Of a DNA stretch of 64,000 nt, positions 9,530 through 16,946 are shown piece after piece (position 1 is the stretch's first letter; each line of letters begins with the position of its first letter). The notes beneath the pieces are model-generated. The model was not told the DNA's origin, did no database searches, and saw only the letters and a list, made by a program, of their open reading frames with translations. The position numbers and the translations under genes were made by a program. The stretch is from Sphingobacterium pedocola (GTDB lineage: Bacteria; Bacteroidota; Bacteroidia; Sphingobacteriales; Sphingobacteriaceae), in assembly GCF_015209965.1 (NCBI RefSeq), contig NZ_MU158690.1, positions 248,854 to 312,853 of the forward strand, written 5' to 3'.

Positions 9530-10495
9530 ATGGATATTAAGAAGTATTTGGCTGTTTTTATTATTCTTACATTACTCTCTTCCTGTAAAAAAGAAATCGA
9601 GTTAGGAGAATACAAGCGAGTATATATGCCCCAATCACTCAACTCACCGCATTCCTATACGATATCATTAAAAGATGAGGAGACGAGGATTGTAGTTGGT
9701 GCAGCCTTAGGAGGAGTGGAAGCATCGGAACAGGAGATCGAAGTATCCTTTCGGGTCGACCCGCAATTAGTAGATCAGTATAATCAAAATAATGCAACTA
9801 CATACCGCTTATTGCCAGCAGCTGCCTACAGGTTCTCTTCCGACAAAGCGACTATTGCCATTGGAGAAATTAGCTCTCCGGTGATTGAATTGTTGGTCAA
9901 TGGATTTGGTACGTTGCAAGTAGATCAAGAATACCTGCTTCCAATAAGTATAGCAGACATATCTGCAGGTGTGGAATTCAACGAAGATCTTAAGACTGCC
10001 TATTTTCTTTTTAGAGTCACGCGCGAATTTATAGATCGGAGTTCTTGGACGGTATTCGATACGTCTACAGAAGAACCGGGTGAGAATATGTGGGGTGGCA
10101 CTGGTGGTGGTGAGGGACGCCATGCAATAGACGGTATGACAGGCACTTACTGGCACACGCAGTGGGATGGCGGTCAGCCAGCGCCACCCCATCACATAGC
10201 ATTCGACATGGATAATAATCAAACCGTCAACGGGTTCGTCCTAATTAACCGTAATAATCGATTGCTGAATGGAGGTAATCCACAGAATATAACTGTTCAG
10301 TTCAGTACGAGTGGCTCTGTATGGAGTCAGAAGGAAGAGTTCATCCTGGAAAACATAGACGGTGAGCAGCAAATAGATTTGGCCATTGCCGTTCAAGCTC
10401 GATATTTTCGGATTACCGTTAATAGCACGTATATCGACATGATTAATAACCGGCCCAATCCTTCCACGCATATAGCGGAAGTGTATGCCTTTTGA
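9530..10495 (+). CDS. DUF1735 + F5/8 type C (discoidin) surface lipoprotein
   Basis: 321 residues; lipobox LLSSC with Cys19. The N-terminal half (about 30-165) looks like DUF1735 (EIEVSFRVDPQLVDQYNQNN, then YRLLPAAAYRF) and the C-terminal half (about 175-321) like an F5/8 type C/CBM32 jelly roll (AIDGMTGTYWHTQWDGG, then HHIAFDMDNNQTVNGFVLIN and ARYFRITV). In SusE/F position behind SusD, such proteins act as auxiliary surface glycan-binding proteins. CBM32 domains commonly bind galactose or GalNAc, which hints at but does not show the target glycan. Confidence 0.85.
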   Translation: MDIKKYLAVFIILTLLSSCKKEIELGEYKRVYMPQSLNSPHSYTISLKDEETRIVVGAALGGVEASEQEIEVSFRVDPQLVDQYNQNNATTYRLLPAAAYRFSSDKATIAIGEISSPVIELLVNGFGTLQVDQEYLLPISIADISAGVEFNEDLKTAYFLFRVTREFIDRSSWTVFDTSTEEPGENMWGGTGGGEGRHAIDGMTGTYWHTQWDGGQPAPPHHIAFDMDNNQTVNGFVLINRNNRLLNGGNPQNITVQFSTSGSVWSQKEEFILENIDGEQQIDLAIAVQARYFRITVNSTYIDMINNRPNPSTHIAEVYAF

Positions 10496-10575
10496 TTAGT
10501 TCCTGGTAAATGTCGAGCAATATCGGTAGATAATCTGCCGATTTAAACAATACATTTTATATAAAAAAAAGAGTA

Positions 10576-12072
10576 ATGAAACGTCATATATACACCGCAA
10601 TAGCGAACATAATCCTTTGGATTACCACAATAGCCATGTCAATGGCTTGCTCGAAAAGCAGTCCACAGATCAATGATGAGGATAATCCGCTACCGACAGA
10701 GAAGACTGTAACCTTCTACCCCAAAACTACAGGGCTGATCAAGAATCCGATGATGGGATGGGGTATTTACAGCGATTTATCCGATTATACCGATAACTAT
10801 GCCGGCGATATGCAATTCTGGACAAAATTCGATGCATTAAATATTGATCGGTATGCTACTCACCTCTATATCCGTTGGCCATGGAGTGCTTATGAAGGGG
10901 CAAAAGGTCAGTACGCTTGGGATACGAATCCGTTTTTTAAGCTGTTGGTGGAAGGAGCGAAGCAACGAGGCTTAAAGCTTGCTTTCCGAGTATATGTAGA
11001 CAGTCGCGACTACGCGACTTCTTCCACGCCACAATACGTGAGAGATGCGGGTGCTCAGGGATACGGTACGCCCTGGTCTCCCTATGCGGACGATACAATC
11101 TTTCAAGCGCACTACACGGACTTTATAACCGCTTTTGCAGATGAATTCGATGACTCGGATGTTGTGGACTATGTTGATGGTTTTGGACTTGGTAAATGGG
11201 GCGAAGGACATAGTATGATACTCCGTAATGATTACAATTATGAGACCGTATTCAAATGGATAGTTGATCTTTATCATCAGCAGTTTAAGCACGTACTACT
11301 TGCTCTCAATTACCATGTGGAAATTGGCGCGCCATTGCTGAACTACGCTTTTAATGAAAAAGATTTTATCTTGAGGCACGATGCCTTCGGTATGAGCGAA
11401 TGGTATGGTAATTTCGAAAAAGGTATGGTGGCTGCACATTTTCCCAACCGACCGATCATAACAGAAAGTGGGTGGTGGATGAATGGGAATACGGCATGGA
11501 TGAATGATCCAAGAGGATATAACGCATGGAGAAATGTGTGGGAAGGCACTTTGGGAGATGCCTTGTTGCAACAAGCAAATACGCTTGATCTAAGAAGTCT
11601 AAACGAAGCAACCTCCTGGATACAGACCTCACCAGATTTGGTACAGCGTTTTATAGCAGATGGGGGGTACCGGTTGTATCCTTCCGAAGTGAAATACATG
11701 GAAACCATAGGGATCGGAGAAGATTTTACCATTTCCCATACATGGAACAATATGGGCATCGGTGTGTGTCCCAACAATCTGAAGCAATGGAACTACAAAT
11801 ATAAGGTAGCTTTCGCTCTTCTTGATACACAGACCAAAGAGATCAGAACGCTACTTATTGACGATGAGGCAGAACCGTCACAGTGGCTTCGAGGACAGCC
11901 AAAAAGCTATAAGCATAGAGGTCGGTTAAATGGAGTCAAAGCAGGTAAATACCGTTTGGCAGTCGCTGTTGTCGACACGTCGAAAGATAATAAACCAGCC
12001 CTCAACCTTGCGATGTCTGGAAATGTCACGCAAGAAGGATGGTGGGAAGTAGGGGACGTAACGGTACAGTAA
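10576..12072 (+). CDS. DUF4832-like TIM-barrel lipoprotein, candidate glycoside hydrolase
   Basis: 498 residues; lipobox MSMAC with Cys25. After a KNPMMGWGIYSDL strand comes a long region that reads like a clan GH-A-type (beta/alpha)8 barrel: HLYIRWPWSAYEGAKGQYAW, GLKLAFRVYVDS, VDGFGLGKWGEGHS and PIITESGWWMNG. E210 (in KWGEG) and E297 (in TESGW) sit where the acid/base and nucleophile fall in GH-A enzymes. A C-terminal beta-sandwich (about 375-498; FTISHTWNNMGIGV) completes the DUF4832 architecture. It is the only candidate catalyst in the 2198-12072 locus, so it probably acts on the glycan imported by SusCD. The activity is not known to me, and a non-catalytic binding role is possible. Confidence 0.75.
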   Translation: MKRHIYTAIANIILWITTIAMSMACSKSSPQINDEDNPLPTEKTVTFYPKTTGLIKNPMMGWGIYSDLSDYTDNYAGDMQFWTKFDALNIDRYATHLYIRWPWSAYEGAKGQYAWDTNPFFKLLVEGAKQRGLKLAFRVYVDSRDYATSSTPQYVRDAGAQGYGTPWSPYADDTIFQAHYTDFITAFADEFDDSDVVDYVDGFGLGKWGEGHSMILRNDYNYETVFKWIVDLYHQQFKHVLLALNYHVEIGAPLLNYAFNEKDFILRHDAFGMSEWYGNFEKGMVAAHFPNRPIITESGWWMNGNTAWMNDPRGYNAWRNVWEGTLGDALLQQANTLDLRSLNEATSWIQTSPDLVQRFIADGGYRLYPSEVKYMETIGIGEDFTISHTWNNMGIGVCPNNLKQWNYKYKVAFALLDTQTKEIRTLLIDDEAEPSQWLRGQPKSYKHRGRLNGVKAGKYRLAVAVVDTSKDNKPALNLAMSGNVTQEGWWEVGDVTVQ

Positions 12073-12092
12073 GTTAACGGAAACAATAAATA

Positions 12093-12114
12093 CCTCGGCG
12101 ACTCTGTCCCGAGG
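12093..12114 (+). terminator. Hairpin behind the first Sus operon
   Basis: CCTCGG (12093-12098) pairs with CCGAGG (12109-12114) across a 10-nt loop, 20 nt after the stop of the DUF4832 gene. No strong T-run follows directly. A second weak stem (AGCC 12134 / GGCT 12152) followed by seven T lies downstream and may complete termination. Confidence 0.45.
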
Positions 12115-12390
12115 TGAGTTTATAAATTATTACAGCCATCCAATTCTGGGCGGCTTTTTTTGTTTTAACCGGATAAATTCTTGGTAGTGGGGCGCATCAA
12201 AACACCGGAGCATTTACTTCGTAGAGCTGGCATCATTCGGTTGGTGTAACGGTTCTCGTGCTTAAGGAAGGTCACGAGTGCCGCTTTGCTTATGCTCGTG
12301 CCAGAGCGCATCAATAAACTCACTAACATCGGTTTTTGAATACAAAGCACTTCAACTATATTTGTATATAGCCTTTACAAAGAAAGAATT
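12115..12390. other. Gene-free stretch, junction between Sus locus and toxin/defence region
   Basis: Apart from the T-rich stem near 12134-12162 I can assign nothing here. A 61-codon open frame on the minus strand (12165-12350) has no recognisable product and no convincing start context. It may be the eroded end of an older gene. Confidence 0.4.
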
Positions 12391-12600
12391 ATGAAAGCAA
12401 TCACAATACATCCGGAATCTATAGAACAATTAAAGACCGTTAAGGCTGTGTCAAAAGCTTGGAAAGTTCCTTTTGAACCCCAATCAGCTAGTTTGCCCGA
12501 TCATGTAACAAAAAGTATTCATAACGGATTTGATCAATATAACCGTGGTGAGTCGATTTCCTTAAAAGCGTTTAAAGAAAGGCATTTACGAAAGGGGTGA
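12391..12600 (+). CDS. DUF2683-like antitoxin, orphan
   Basis: 69 residues. The start MKAITIHPESIEQLKTVKAV followed by a K-x-P-F-E segment resembles the small DUF2683-type antitoxins that usually precede a RelE/ParE- or YoeB-type toxin. The C-terminus (ISLKAFKERHLRKG) fits the toxin-wrapping tail. No toxin gene follows. Immediately after the stop, the minus strand carries the cut end of a zeta-toxin gene, so a deletion probably removed both the cognate toxin and most of the zeta gene. The protein may be intact but orphaned. Confidence 0.6.
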   Translation: MKAITIHPESIEQLKTVKAVSKAWKVPFEPQSASLPDHVTKSIHNGFDQYNRGESISLKAFKERHLRKG

Positions 12601-12761
12601 AATACGAAATGTCCGATAGGTAGCTTAACGGACTCCTTTTCGATTTCATCAGAATTAACAAAATGGCCAGTTCTGAATTGTTGCATTATAGTGGTGAAGA
12701 GGGTTGACTTTCCAGAACCATTTGGCCCAGCAAATACCCTTAACCTTTTGGTTGCAGACAT
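12601..12761 (-). pseudogene. Zeta-toxin family ATPase, 3'-truncated
   Basis: Starts at 12761 with MSATKRLRVFAGPNGSGKST, the Walker A motif of zeta-like toxins, and continues through TLFTTIMQQFRTGHFVNSDE to about residue 52. The reading frame then runs into the complement of the orphan antitoxin gene (stop at 12534). Intact relatives are about 190-200 residues; the substrate-binding and lid parts are missing. It overlaps the stop of the upstream gene by 22 nt, so the two formed a translationally coupled pair. The truncated protein should lack kinase activity. Confidence 0.7.
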
Positions 12762-12991
12762 ATTTTAGTTCCTTTACTTAAGGCAATACGGCTTTTCACT
12801 TGGTTGATTTTTTTTAACTCGCGAGTAGTGCCATTTGCTTCTTTAAGGACTATTTTTTTGCCCTGTACGATTTGTATCGGCAATTCCAAAGCCGTAGAAA
12901 TTCTAAATGCTGTAGATGAAGCCTTTTTAGCAGCCCTTGAAACAATTTTTCTTTCTTCTTGTGTGTTTAATCTCTTTGCAGTTTTAGACAT
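12740..12991 (-). CDS. Probable antitoxin partner of the zeta-like toxin
   Basis: 83 residues from ATG 12991 (MSKTAKRLNTQEERKIVSRA), preceded by a strong GGAGG 4 nt before the ATG, which decides this start over the longer frame from 13084. The protein is small, basic and predicted helical, ending ALSKGTKICLQPKG. Its 3' end overlaps the zeta start by 22 nt. Comparable small basic proteins precede zeta-type toxins in Bacteroidota, so an antitoxin role follows from context; the sequence itself carries no diagnostic motif that I recognise. Confidence 0.6.
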   Translation of the reverse strand: MSKTAKRLNTQEERKIVSRAAKKASSTAFRISTALELPIQIVQGKKIVLKEANGTTRELKKINQVKSRIALSKGTKICLQPKG

Positions 12992-13107
12992 AATTCCTCC
13001 CGTTGCAATACTTGTATAAAAATATGAAAAACTGTGATAAACAAGATATGTTTTTGTGTACGCCCTGCGGTTTATCCCGAGCATTAGCGTAACGGTCTAC
13101 GAATTTT

Positions 13108-13374
13108 TATTTTCTTTCGAACCAATTTTCAATTTTTAGCTCTTTTATATATTTGAAATCTTTGATGTTGTCCGTTACCAATGTTAATTGATTGGCAAGC
13201 GCACCGTAAACACCCTTTTCTCTTTGTCTTTCGACAAATGCGAAGCCCTTGCTCTAAGATAAATGATTCAAGTTCTCGAAGTATAGCAGTCTCAAGATCT
13301 TTTTCAAGATAGGTTTTCTGTAGACCCAATAAATCTAAAAAATAAGGGTCTTTGAAATTGTTGTGTAAGCGCAA
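13108..13374 (-). pseudogene. Hybrid remnant: YhcG-like nuclease fragment joined to a PIN-toxin C-terminus
   Basis: The 5' part (about 13374-13210) reads as a PDDEXK YhcG/DUF1016 fragment (FKDPYFLDLLGLQKTYLEKD then LETAILRELESFILE). One frame change later, GFAFVERQRE continues that family. The same second frame then runs into a VapC/PIN-type tail, GALANQLTLVTDNIKDFKY then IKELKIENWFERK, stopping at 13108. Two unrelated toxin or nuclease genes have thus been joined and frameshifted. Neither keeps a complete active site. No function expected. Confidence 0.65.
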
Positions 13375-13376
13375 TA

Positions 13377-13442
13377 CCTTCTATATTAATTAGGCACGGG
13401 ATAGAGTCCACGCACCAACGATTTGCATATACCGGCGCGAGC
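13377..13442. repeat. 66-bp direct repeat, copy 1
   Basis: Matches copy 2 (14350-14415) at 63 of 66 positions by eye. The shared core includes TAATTAGGCACGGGATAGAG and, further on, CGATTTGCATATACC. The 3' third can fold on CGC.CC / GG.GCG arms. The pair brackets the XRE/HigB-like module. Confidence 0.8.
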
Positions 13443-13456
13443 CTTCGGGCTTTTTC
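13439..13456 (+). terminator. UUCG-tetraloop terminator-like hairpin at the end of repeat copy 1
   Basis: AGCC-TTCG-GGCT followed by five T directly at the 3' end of the first 66-bp repeat. It would end + strand transcripts crossing the repeat. Copy 2 lacks it, being followed by AAAGGAGGG instead. Confidence 0.5.
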
Positions 13457-13474
13457 AATGACTATTATTATCCA

Positions 13475-13786
13475 TTATCCGACGTTTACGCTTAAATTTG
13501 GAAGCTCTACCTGCAATGTCACTTTTGCTTTCAATGCAGTAAATACCCGTAATAAAGTCTCCATGGTTACATTGCTCGCATTGTTTTCAATTCTTGAAAT
13601 CTGCGATTTCTGAACACCGATCAACTTACCCAATTCTTCTTGGGTCAGGTTTCTTTCCTGTCTGGTTTGTTTAATGGCCTTTCCCACTAGGTTCATTTGA
13701 AGCTCATACTCAAATAAATCCCGTTCCACAGTTCCTGTCTTTCCGATAAGCTCGTCCTGTACATGGTCTAACGTGTATGTTTTCAT
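13475..13786 (-). CDS. XRE-family HTH antitoxin (HigA-like)
   Basis: 103 residues. An N-terminal segment (MKTYTLDHVQDELIGKTGTV) precedes a canonical XRE helix-turn-helix at about 35-80 (IKQTRQERNLTQEELGKLIG then VQKSQISRIENNASNVTMET). This is the layout of HigA-like antitoxins encoded behind a Gp49/HigB toxin. The ATG overlaps the toxin stop (ATGA), so the pair was translationally coupled. The toxin is broken, leaving an orphan regulator that may still bind the palindrome at 14169-14192. Confidence 0.85.
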   Translation of the reverse strand: MKTYTLDHVQDELIGKTGTVERDLFEYELQMNLVGKAIKQTRQERNLTQEELGKLIGVQKSQISRIENNASNVTMETLLRVFTALKAKVTLQVELPNLSVNVG

Positions 13787-14138
13787 TTTTTCTTTCTTTT
13801 TAATTGTTTATCATCAAAATACGCTGTTCTTATTTGAGTAGCTCTTTGAATCTCTTGGTCAGGGAACCTTACTTCGTTTTTTAATAAATCCATGTGTCGA
13901 GATAACCATTGTTTCAGAAGAAAAAGTCTTGTCCCAAAATGCAAGGAGCCGGTATTGCAATCCTTGGTATAGCGTTCGAAACTCCCAGATGTCATTATTT
14001 AACTTTTTGAACAATTCGGTAACGTGTCCTGTCTGTGCCTTACGGATTATAAAGGATTTTTTCGGAGTGTTTCCGTTCCAGCCCTTTCAGAAATTCAAAG
14101 GCCTCATCTAAAAATATGACTTCAAATAGTTTGTCCAT
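13783..14138 (-). pseudogene. HigB-like (RelE-superfamily, Gp49) toxin with two frameshifts
   Basis: Starts at ATG 14138 (MDKLFEVIFLDEAFEFLKGL then ERKHSEKILYN). A first frame change near 14042 resumes as AQTGHVTELFKKLNNDIWEF, RTLYQGLQYRLLAFWDK and VISTHGFIKK, the characteristic core of this family. A second, near a CCC run at about 13863, resumes as PDQEIQRATQIRTAYFDDKQ and ends at 13783. All family parts are present in order, so this is recent point damage rather than deletion. Sequencing error cannot be excluded from one assembly. If real, the toxin is dead and the antitoxin intact. Confidence 0.75.
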
Positions 14139-14168
14139 TCGGTTTTATCCCTTGGGTACAAGATAAGG

Positions 14169-14192
14169 AAAGTTTCGTTATAATGAAACTTT
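14169..14192. promoter_or_regulatory. 24-bp near-perfect palindrome, likely TA operator
   Basis: AAAGTTTC and GAAACTTT arms flank a GTTATAAT centre; only one mismatched pair spoils full symmetry. It lies 31 nt upstream of the toxin start on the minus strand, the place where HigA-like antitoxins bind for autorepression. Confidence 0.6.
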
Positions 14193-14349
14193 ACGGAGAG
14201 GGTTAGTATGATAACAATTTACATGAAAGAATTTAGGTAGCCTTGTTAAGAGAAGATGTTACTGCTAAAAGCAAAAACACGGCAAAATGTGAGTTTTTTA
14301 TGCAGTTTCGTTATCGACTTACTATTAATCCCCATCGCTCAATCGCAGC

Positions 14350-14415
14350 CCTTCTATATTAATTAGGCACGGGATAGAGTCCACGCGCCAGCGATTTGCA
14401 TATACCAGCGCGAGC
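14350..14415. repeat. 66-bp direct repeat, copy 2
   Basis: Second copy of the repeat at 13377-13442, same orientation, 973 bp away, three mismatches. Here the CGCGC / GCGCG arms of the 3' third are perfect. From its end to 14634 I find no gene, only an unassignable open frame. Confidence 0.8.
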
Positions 14416-14634
14416 AAAGGAGGGTTTTGGAAAATTTCGGTTTTATAAATCAATATATCTTTCATATTTATATGTAAATTCTTGGCGTTCCGGAGAATTT
14501 AGTTTAAGGTGGTTGATTATGAATTTAAATGCTTCGCTCGGTTTTTCAAGAATGGCTAATGAGATTAAATATGCGTCCTTAGCAGCAATGATTGGGTGTC
14601 AGCTACATAGTGATTATTTGGTTATCTCAATATT

Positions 14635-14685
14635 GTTCATTATTTTTGTTTGTTCATGTTTCGTGAACAAACAAAAATAATGAAC
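14635..14685. promoter_or_regulatory. Perfect 22-bp inverted repeat at the AbiE-like operon start
   Basis: The left arm (14635-14656, beginning GTTCATTATTTTTG) and right arm (14664-14685, ending AAAAATAATGAAC) are exact reverse complements around a 7-nt loop (TGTTTCG). The preferred start codon of the AbiEi-like gene (ATG 14680) lies inside the right arm. AbiEi antitoxins of type IV systems are known to repress their own operon by binding inverted repeats in the promoter, so this is the natural operator candidate. If transcribed, it would also sequester the start codon in a hairpin. Confidence 0.75.
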
Positions 14686-15708
14686 GCAGGAAACGATATA
14701 TTGGAAATACGACTGGTGGATCAGGCGTTAAATAGCCTAAAGCAACACACAGGGATGGAAACGGAATGGATACCGAACAACGATCCTGTCGATAATGCTG
14801 TAGACGGCGTATTGGTTATTGAACTCGATGGAAGAAGGATTGAGCTGGATACAGAAATAAGGCGAGAAGTTCGCCCCCATCAATTAAAAATGATTGCGAA
14901 CAAGGTTGGGAAAGAAAGGCCTTTATTGCTCCTTGCTCAAAATATTTTGCCAAAGGCAAAGGAACGGTTAAGAGCAGAAAACATAGCTTACTTAGACGTG
15001 GCGGGTAATTTTTTTATCCGATATCGAGATATATGGATATGGATTGAAGGCAATAAGCTTCCCAAAGTGGAAAAAGATATACCAAATAGGGCGTTTACTG
15101 CAGCAGGCCTAAAGGTACTTTTTTTTCTCTTGACCGAACCAGATGCACTGGATATGCCCTATCGCGAAATAGCTTTGGGAGCAAATGTGGCCTTAGGGAA
15201 TATACCTCTTGTTATAAATGGACTGAAGGAAACGGGCTTCTTGGTCAAATTGGATAAGACGAGATACAGATTGAGGAACAAAAGAGAATTGCTCGACCGA
15301 TGGATAGCCGGCTATCAAGAGATATTGAGACCCAAATTGGTTATAGGAACTTTCCGTATGCCAGAAAAGCATATCGATTGGAGACAGTATAGACTTACCA
15401 AAGGAGATTTTTGGGGCGGAGAAAGCGCAGCAGGATTGCTTACAGACTATCTGGAACCGGAAAAGTTGACACTGTATACCACAGTGACAAAATTGGAACT
15501 CGTAAAACGGTATCGGTTCATTCCCGATCCTAAGGGCAATGTCGAAGTCTTGCAGCAGTTTTGGGTAGACAGGGAAATTAATTGGTTCATAAACCAGGTT
15601 CACCCTCTACTGACCTACGCCGACCTCCTATTGACACAGGATCCCCGAAACATTGAGGTGGCAGAGATAATATTTGAGAAATACCTAAAGGCCGATTTTA
15701 ACGAATGA
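14680..15708 (+). CDS. AbiEi-family type IV antitoxin / transcriptional regulator
   Basis: 342 residues from ATG 14680 (MNAGNDILEIRLVDQALNSL). The open frame extends to a TTG at 14650, but that lies in the operator hairpin, so 14680 is preferred. The N-terminal third contains an LLLAQNILPKAKERL segment and LDVAGNFFIRYRDIWIWIEG. The middle (about 135-190) looks like a winged helix (FTAAGLKVLFFLLTEPDALD, YREIALGANVALGNIPLVIN) and the rest like the AbiEi C-terminal antitoxin region. It overlaps the next gene by 4 nt (ATGA). Role: represses the operon and counteracts the AbiEii-like nucleotidyltransferase; such pairs can act in phage abortive infection. Confidence 0.75.
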   Translation: MNAGNDILEIRLVDQALNSLKQHTGMETEWIPNNDPVDNAVDGVLVIELDGRRIELDTEIRREVRPHQLKMIANKVGKERPLLLLAQNILPKAKERLRAENIAYLDVAGNFFIRYRDIWIWIEGNKLPKVEKDIPNRAFTAAGLKVLFFLLTEPDALDMPYREIALGANVALGNIPLVINGLKETGFLVKLDKTRYRLRNKRELLDRWIAGYQEILRPKLVIGTFRMPEKHIDWRQYRLTKGDFWGGESAAGLLTDYLEPEKLTLYTTVTKLELVKRYRFIPDPKGNVEVLQQFWVDREINWFINQVHPLLTYADLLLTQDPRNIEVAEIIFEKYLKADFNE

Positions 15709-16535
15709 GACACGGCGAACTAAAACATATTTTCGACACGTTGGAACGTTGTTTCGACGAATTACGTATCGACTATTACCTTATAGATGCATTGGCAAGA
15801 CAGATTTGGTATGAAAAAGAAGGGGTAAATTTCCGCACTACTAAAGATGTTGATTATGCCGTATTGATGAGCAGCAGGGAAGAATACCAAACTGTCCGAC
15901 AGTACCTTATTGATAGAGAAAATTTTACTGCATACAAAGGAGACGCCTTTGTATTAATATCTCCAGACGGCATACAGGTGGATATCCTCCCATTCGGAGA
16001 GATCGAGACCGATGAGGAGGTAATATTTAGTGGACAGGGGATGACCAACATCAAAGTCGACGGGATGAAAGAAGTATACCACTATGGAACAGCTTCGGTA
16101 ACGTTGGAAACGGGGAATTCATTTAGAGTCGCGACGCTATCGGCAATAGCATTGCTCAAGTTTATTGCCTACGACGACAGGCCCGACCAACGCCAGAAGG
16201 ATGTGGTCGACATTGCGAATATAGCCCGCCACTTTTTTAACCTACATGAAGAACTTATATATGAACAGCACAACGACTTGTTTGATGAAGAAAAGGTAGC
16301 AAGCTTCGACAGTATAGGCCCTATTGTATTAGGGCGTGAAATGAAAAAGATTGCTGAACATTCCCCTAAATTGAGAGAAAGGCTCAATAAAATCATGGAA
16401 AATCATCTCCAGATGAAGGAAAAAAGTATTTTCCTCCGTCTTATCTTACAGACAATGTCGGAAGAAGCAGACCTTCAAACGGCGCATAGGCTCCTCAGCG
16501 ATATACGTGGTGGCTTTTGCTCAGCCATATTGTAA
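15705..16535 (+). CDS. AbiEii-family nucleotidyltransferase toxin
   Basis: 276 residues. The nucleotidyltransferase signature appears as DYYLIDALARQIWY (about 23-36), TTKDVDYAV (D48, D50) and a later acidic position in DGIQVDILPFGE. The helical C-terminal half includes a LIKFIAYDDRPDQR-like block (read here as LLKFIAYDDRPDQRQKDVVD). Family members transfer nucleotides to tRNA and arrest growth. At position 28, an Asp replaces the Gly I would expect in the LIGALAR motif, which could weaken activity. Coupled to the upstream antitoxin by ATGA overlap. Confidence 0.75.
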   Translation: MRHGELKHIFDTLERCFDELRIDYYLIDALARQIWYEKEGVNFRTTKDVDYAVLMSSREEYQTVRQYLIDRENFTAYKGDAFVLISPDGIQVDILPFGEIETDEEVIFSGQGMTNIKVDGMKEVYHYGTASVTLETGNSFRVATLSAIALLKFIAYDDRPDQRQKDVVDIANIARHFFNLHEELIYEQHNDLFDEEKVASFDSIGPIVLGREMKKIAEHSPKLRERLNKIMENHLQMKEKSIFLRLILQTMSEEADLQTAHRLLSDIRGGFCSAIL

Positions 16536-16946
16536 ATTACTATTTTTGCCCCATGCCCTACCACCGAGACTTTATCCCTTACCCATTGACGCCTTTGGCA
16601 TCTTCATCCCTTCAGATTTGACAATTTCTTTCGTTTCCGATAAGTATTGGAAAGTCACATTATTATCGGCGTTTCTTTCCAAAAGCCCAACAATATGCCT
16701 ACGGGAATCTTGCCCCTTACCCTATGCAAGATATAATTTTGAAAAAACAGTCATTGATAATGGATGTTATGTACTACGGTAGTCTATAGTATTTTTAGTG
16801 AACCGACTTGAGATATAAGCTGTTTATTCAGCTAAAAGGATAAGGTCAAAATATAATAATCTTGTATTTAGGTTATTATCTAGAGGTAGGCCAGTAAATT
16901 TCTTTTCTTCTGTGTCAATTTTTCTGAAATTTATATTTACGCCTAA
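16536..16946. other. Gene-free stretch between AbiE-like pair and Rhs tip
   Basis: About 410 nt with no supportable gene. Two TAnnTTTG-like hexamers (TATTTTTG near 16542, TAATTTTG near 16734) occur but lead into no convincing frame. A short frame (YGNLAPYPMQDI) near 16697-16786 is unrecognised and may be debris of another tip or transposed gene. Confidence 0.4.

Noticed and set aside
12165..12350. Minus-strand 61-codon frame
   Set aside because: No recognisable motif and poor context; possibly debris, but not supportable as a gene.
13377..14415. Integron attC sites
   Set aside because: The 66-bp repeats lack the GTTRRRY/RYYYAAC core and no integrase is visible.
13377..14415. Insertion sequence bounded by terminal repeats
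   Set aside because: The repeats are direct, not inverted, and no transposase lies between them.
14396..14680. 94-codon open frame between repeat copy 2 and the AbiE-like operon
   Set aside because: No recognisable family, begins inside the 66-bp repeat and ends inside the operator inverted repeat; composition looks non-coding.
16507..16782. 91-codon open frame overlapping the end of the AbiEii-like gene
   Set aside because: Starts inside the toxin gene in another frame and shows no family features or start context.
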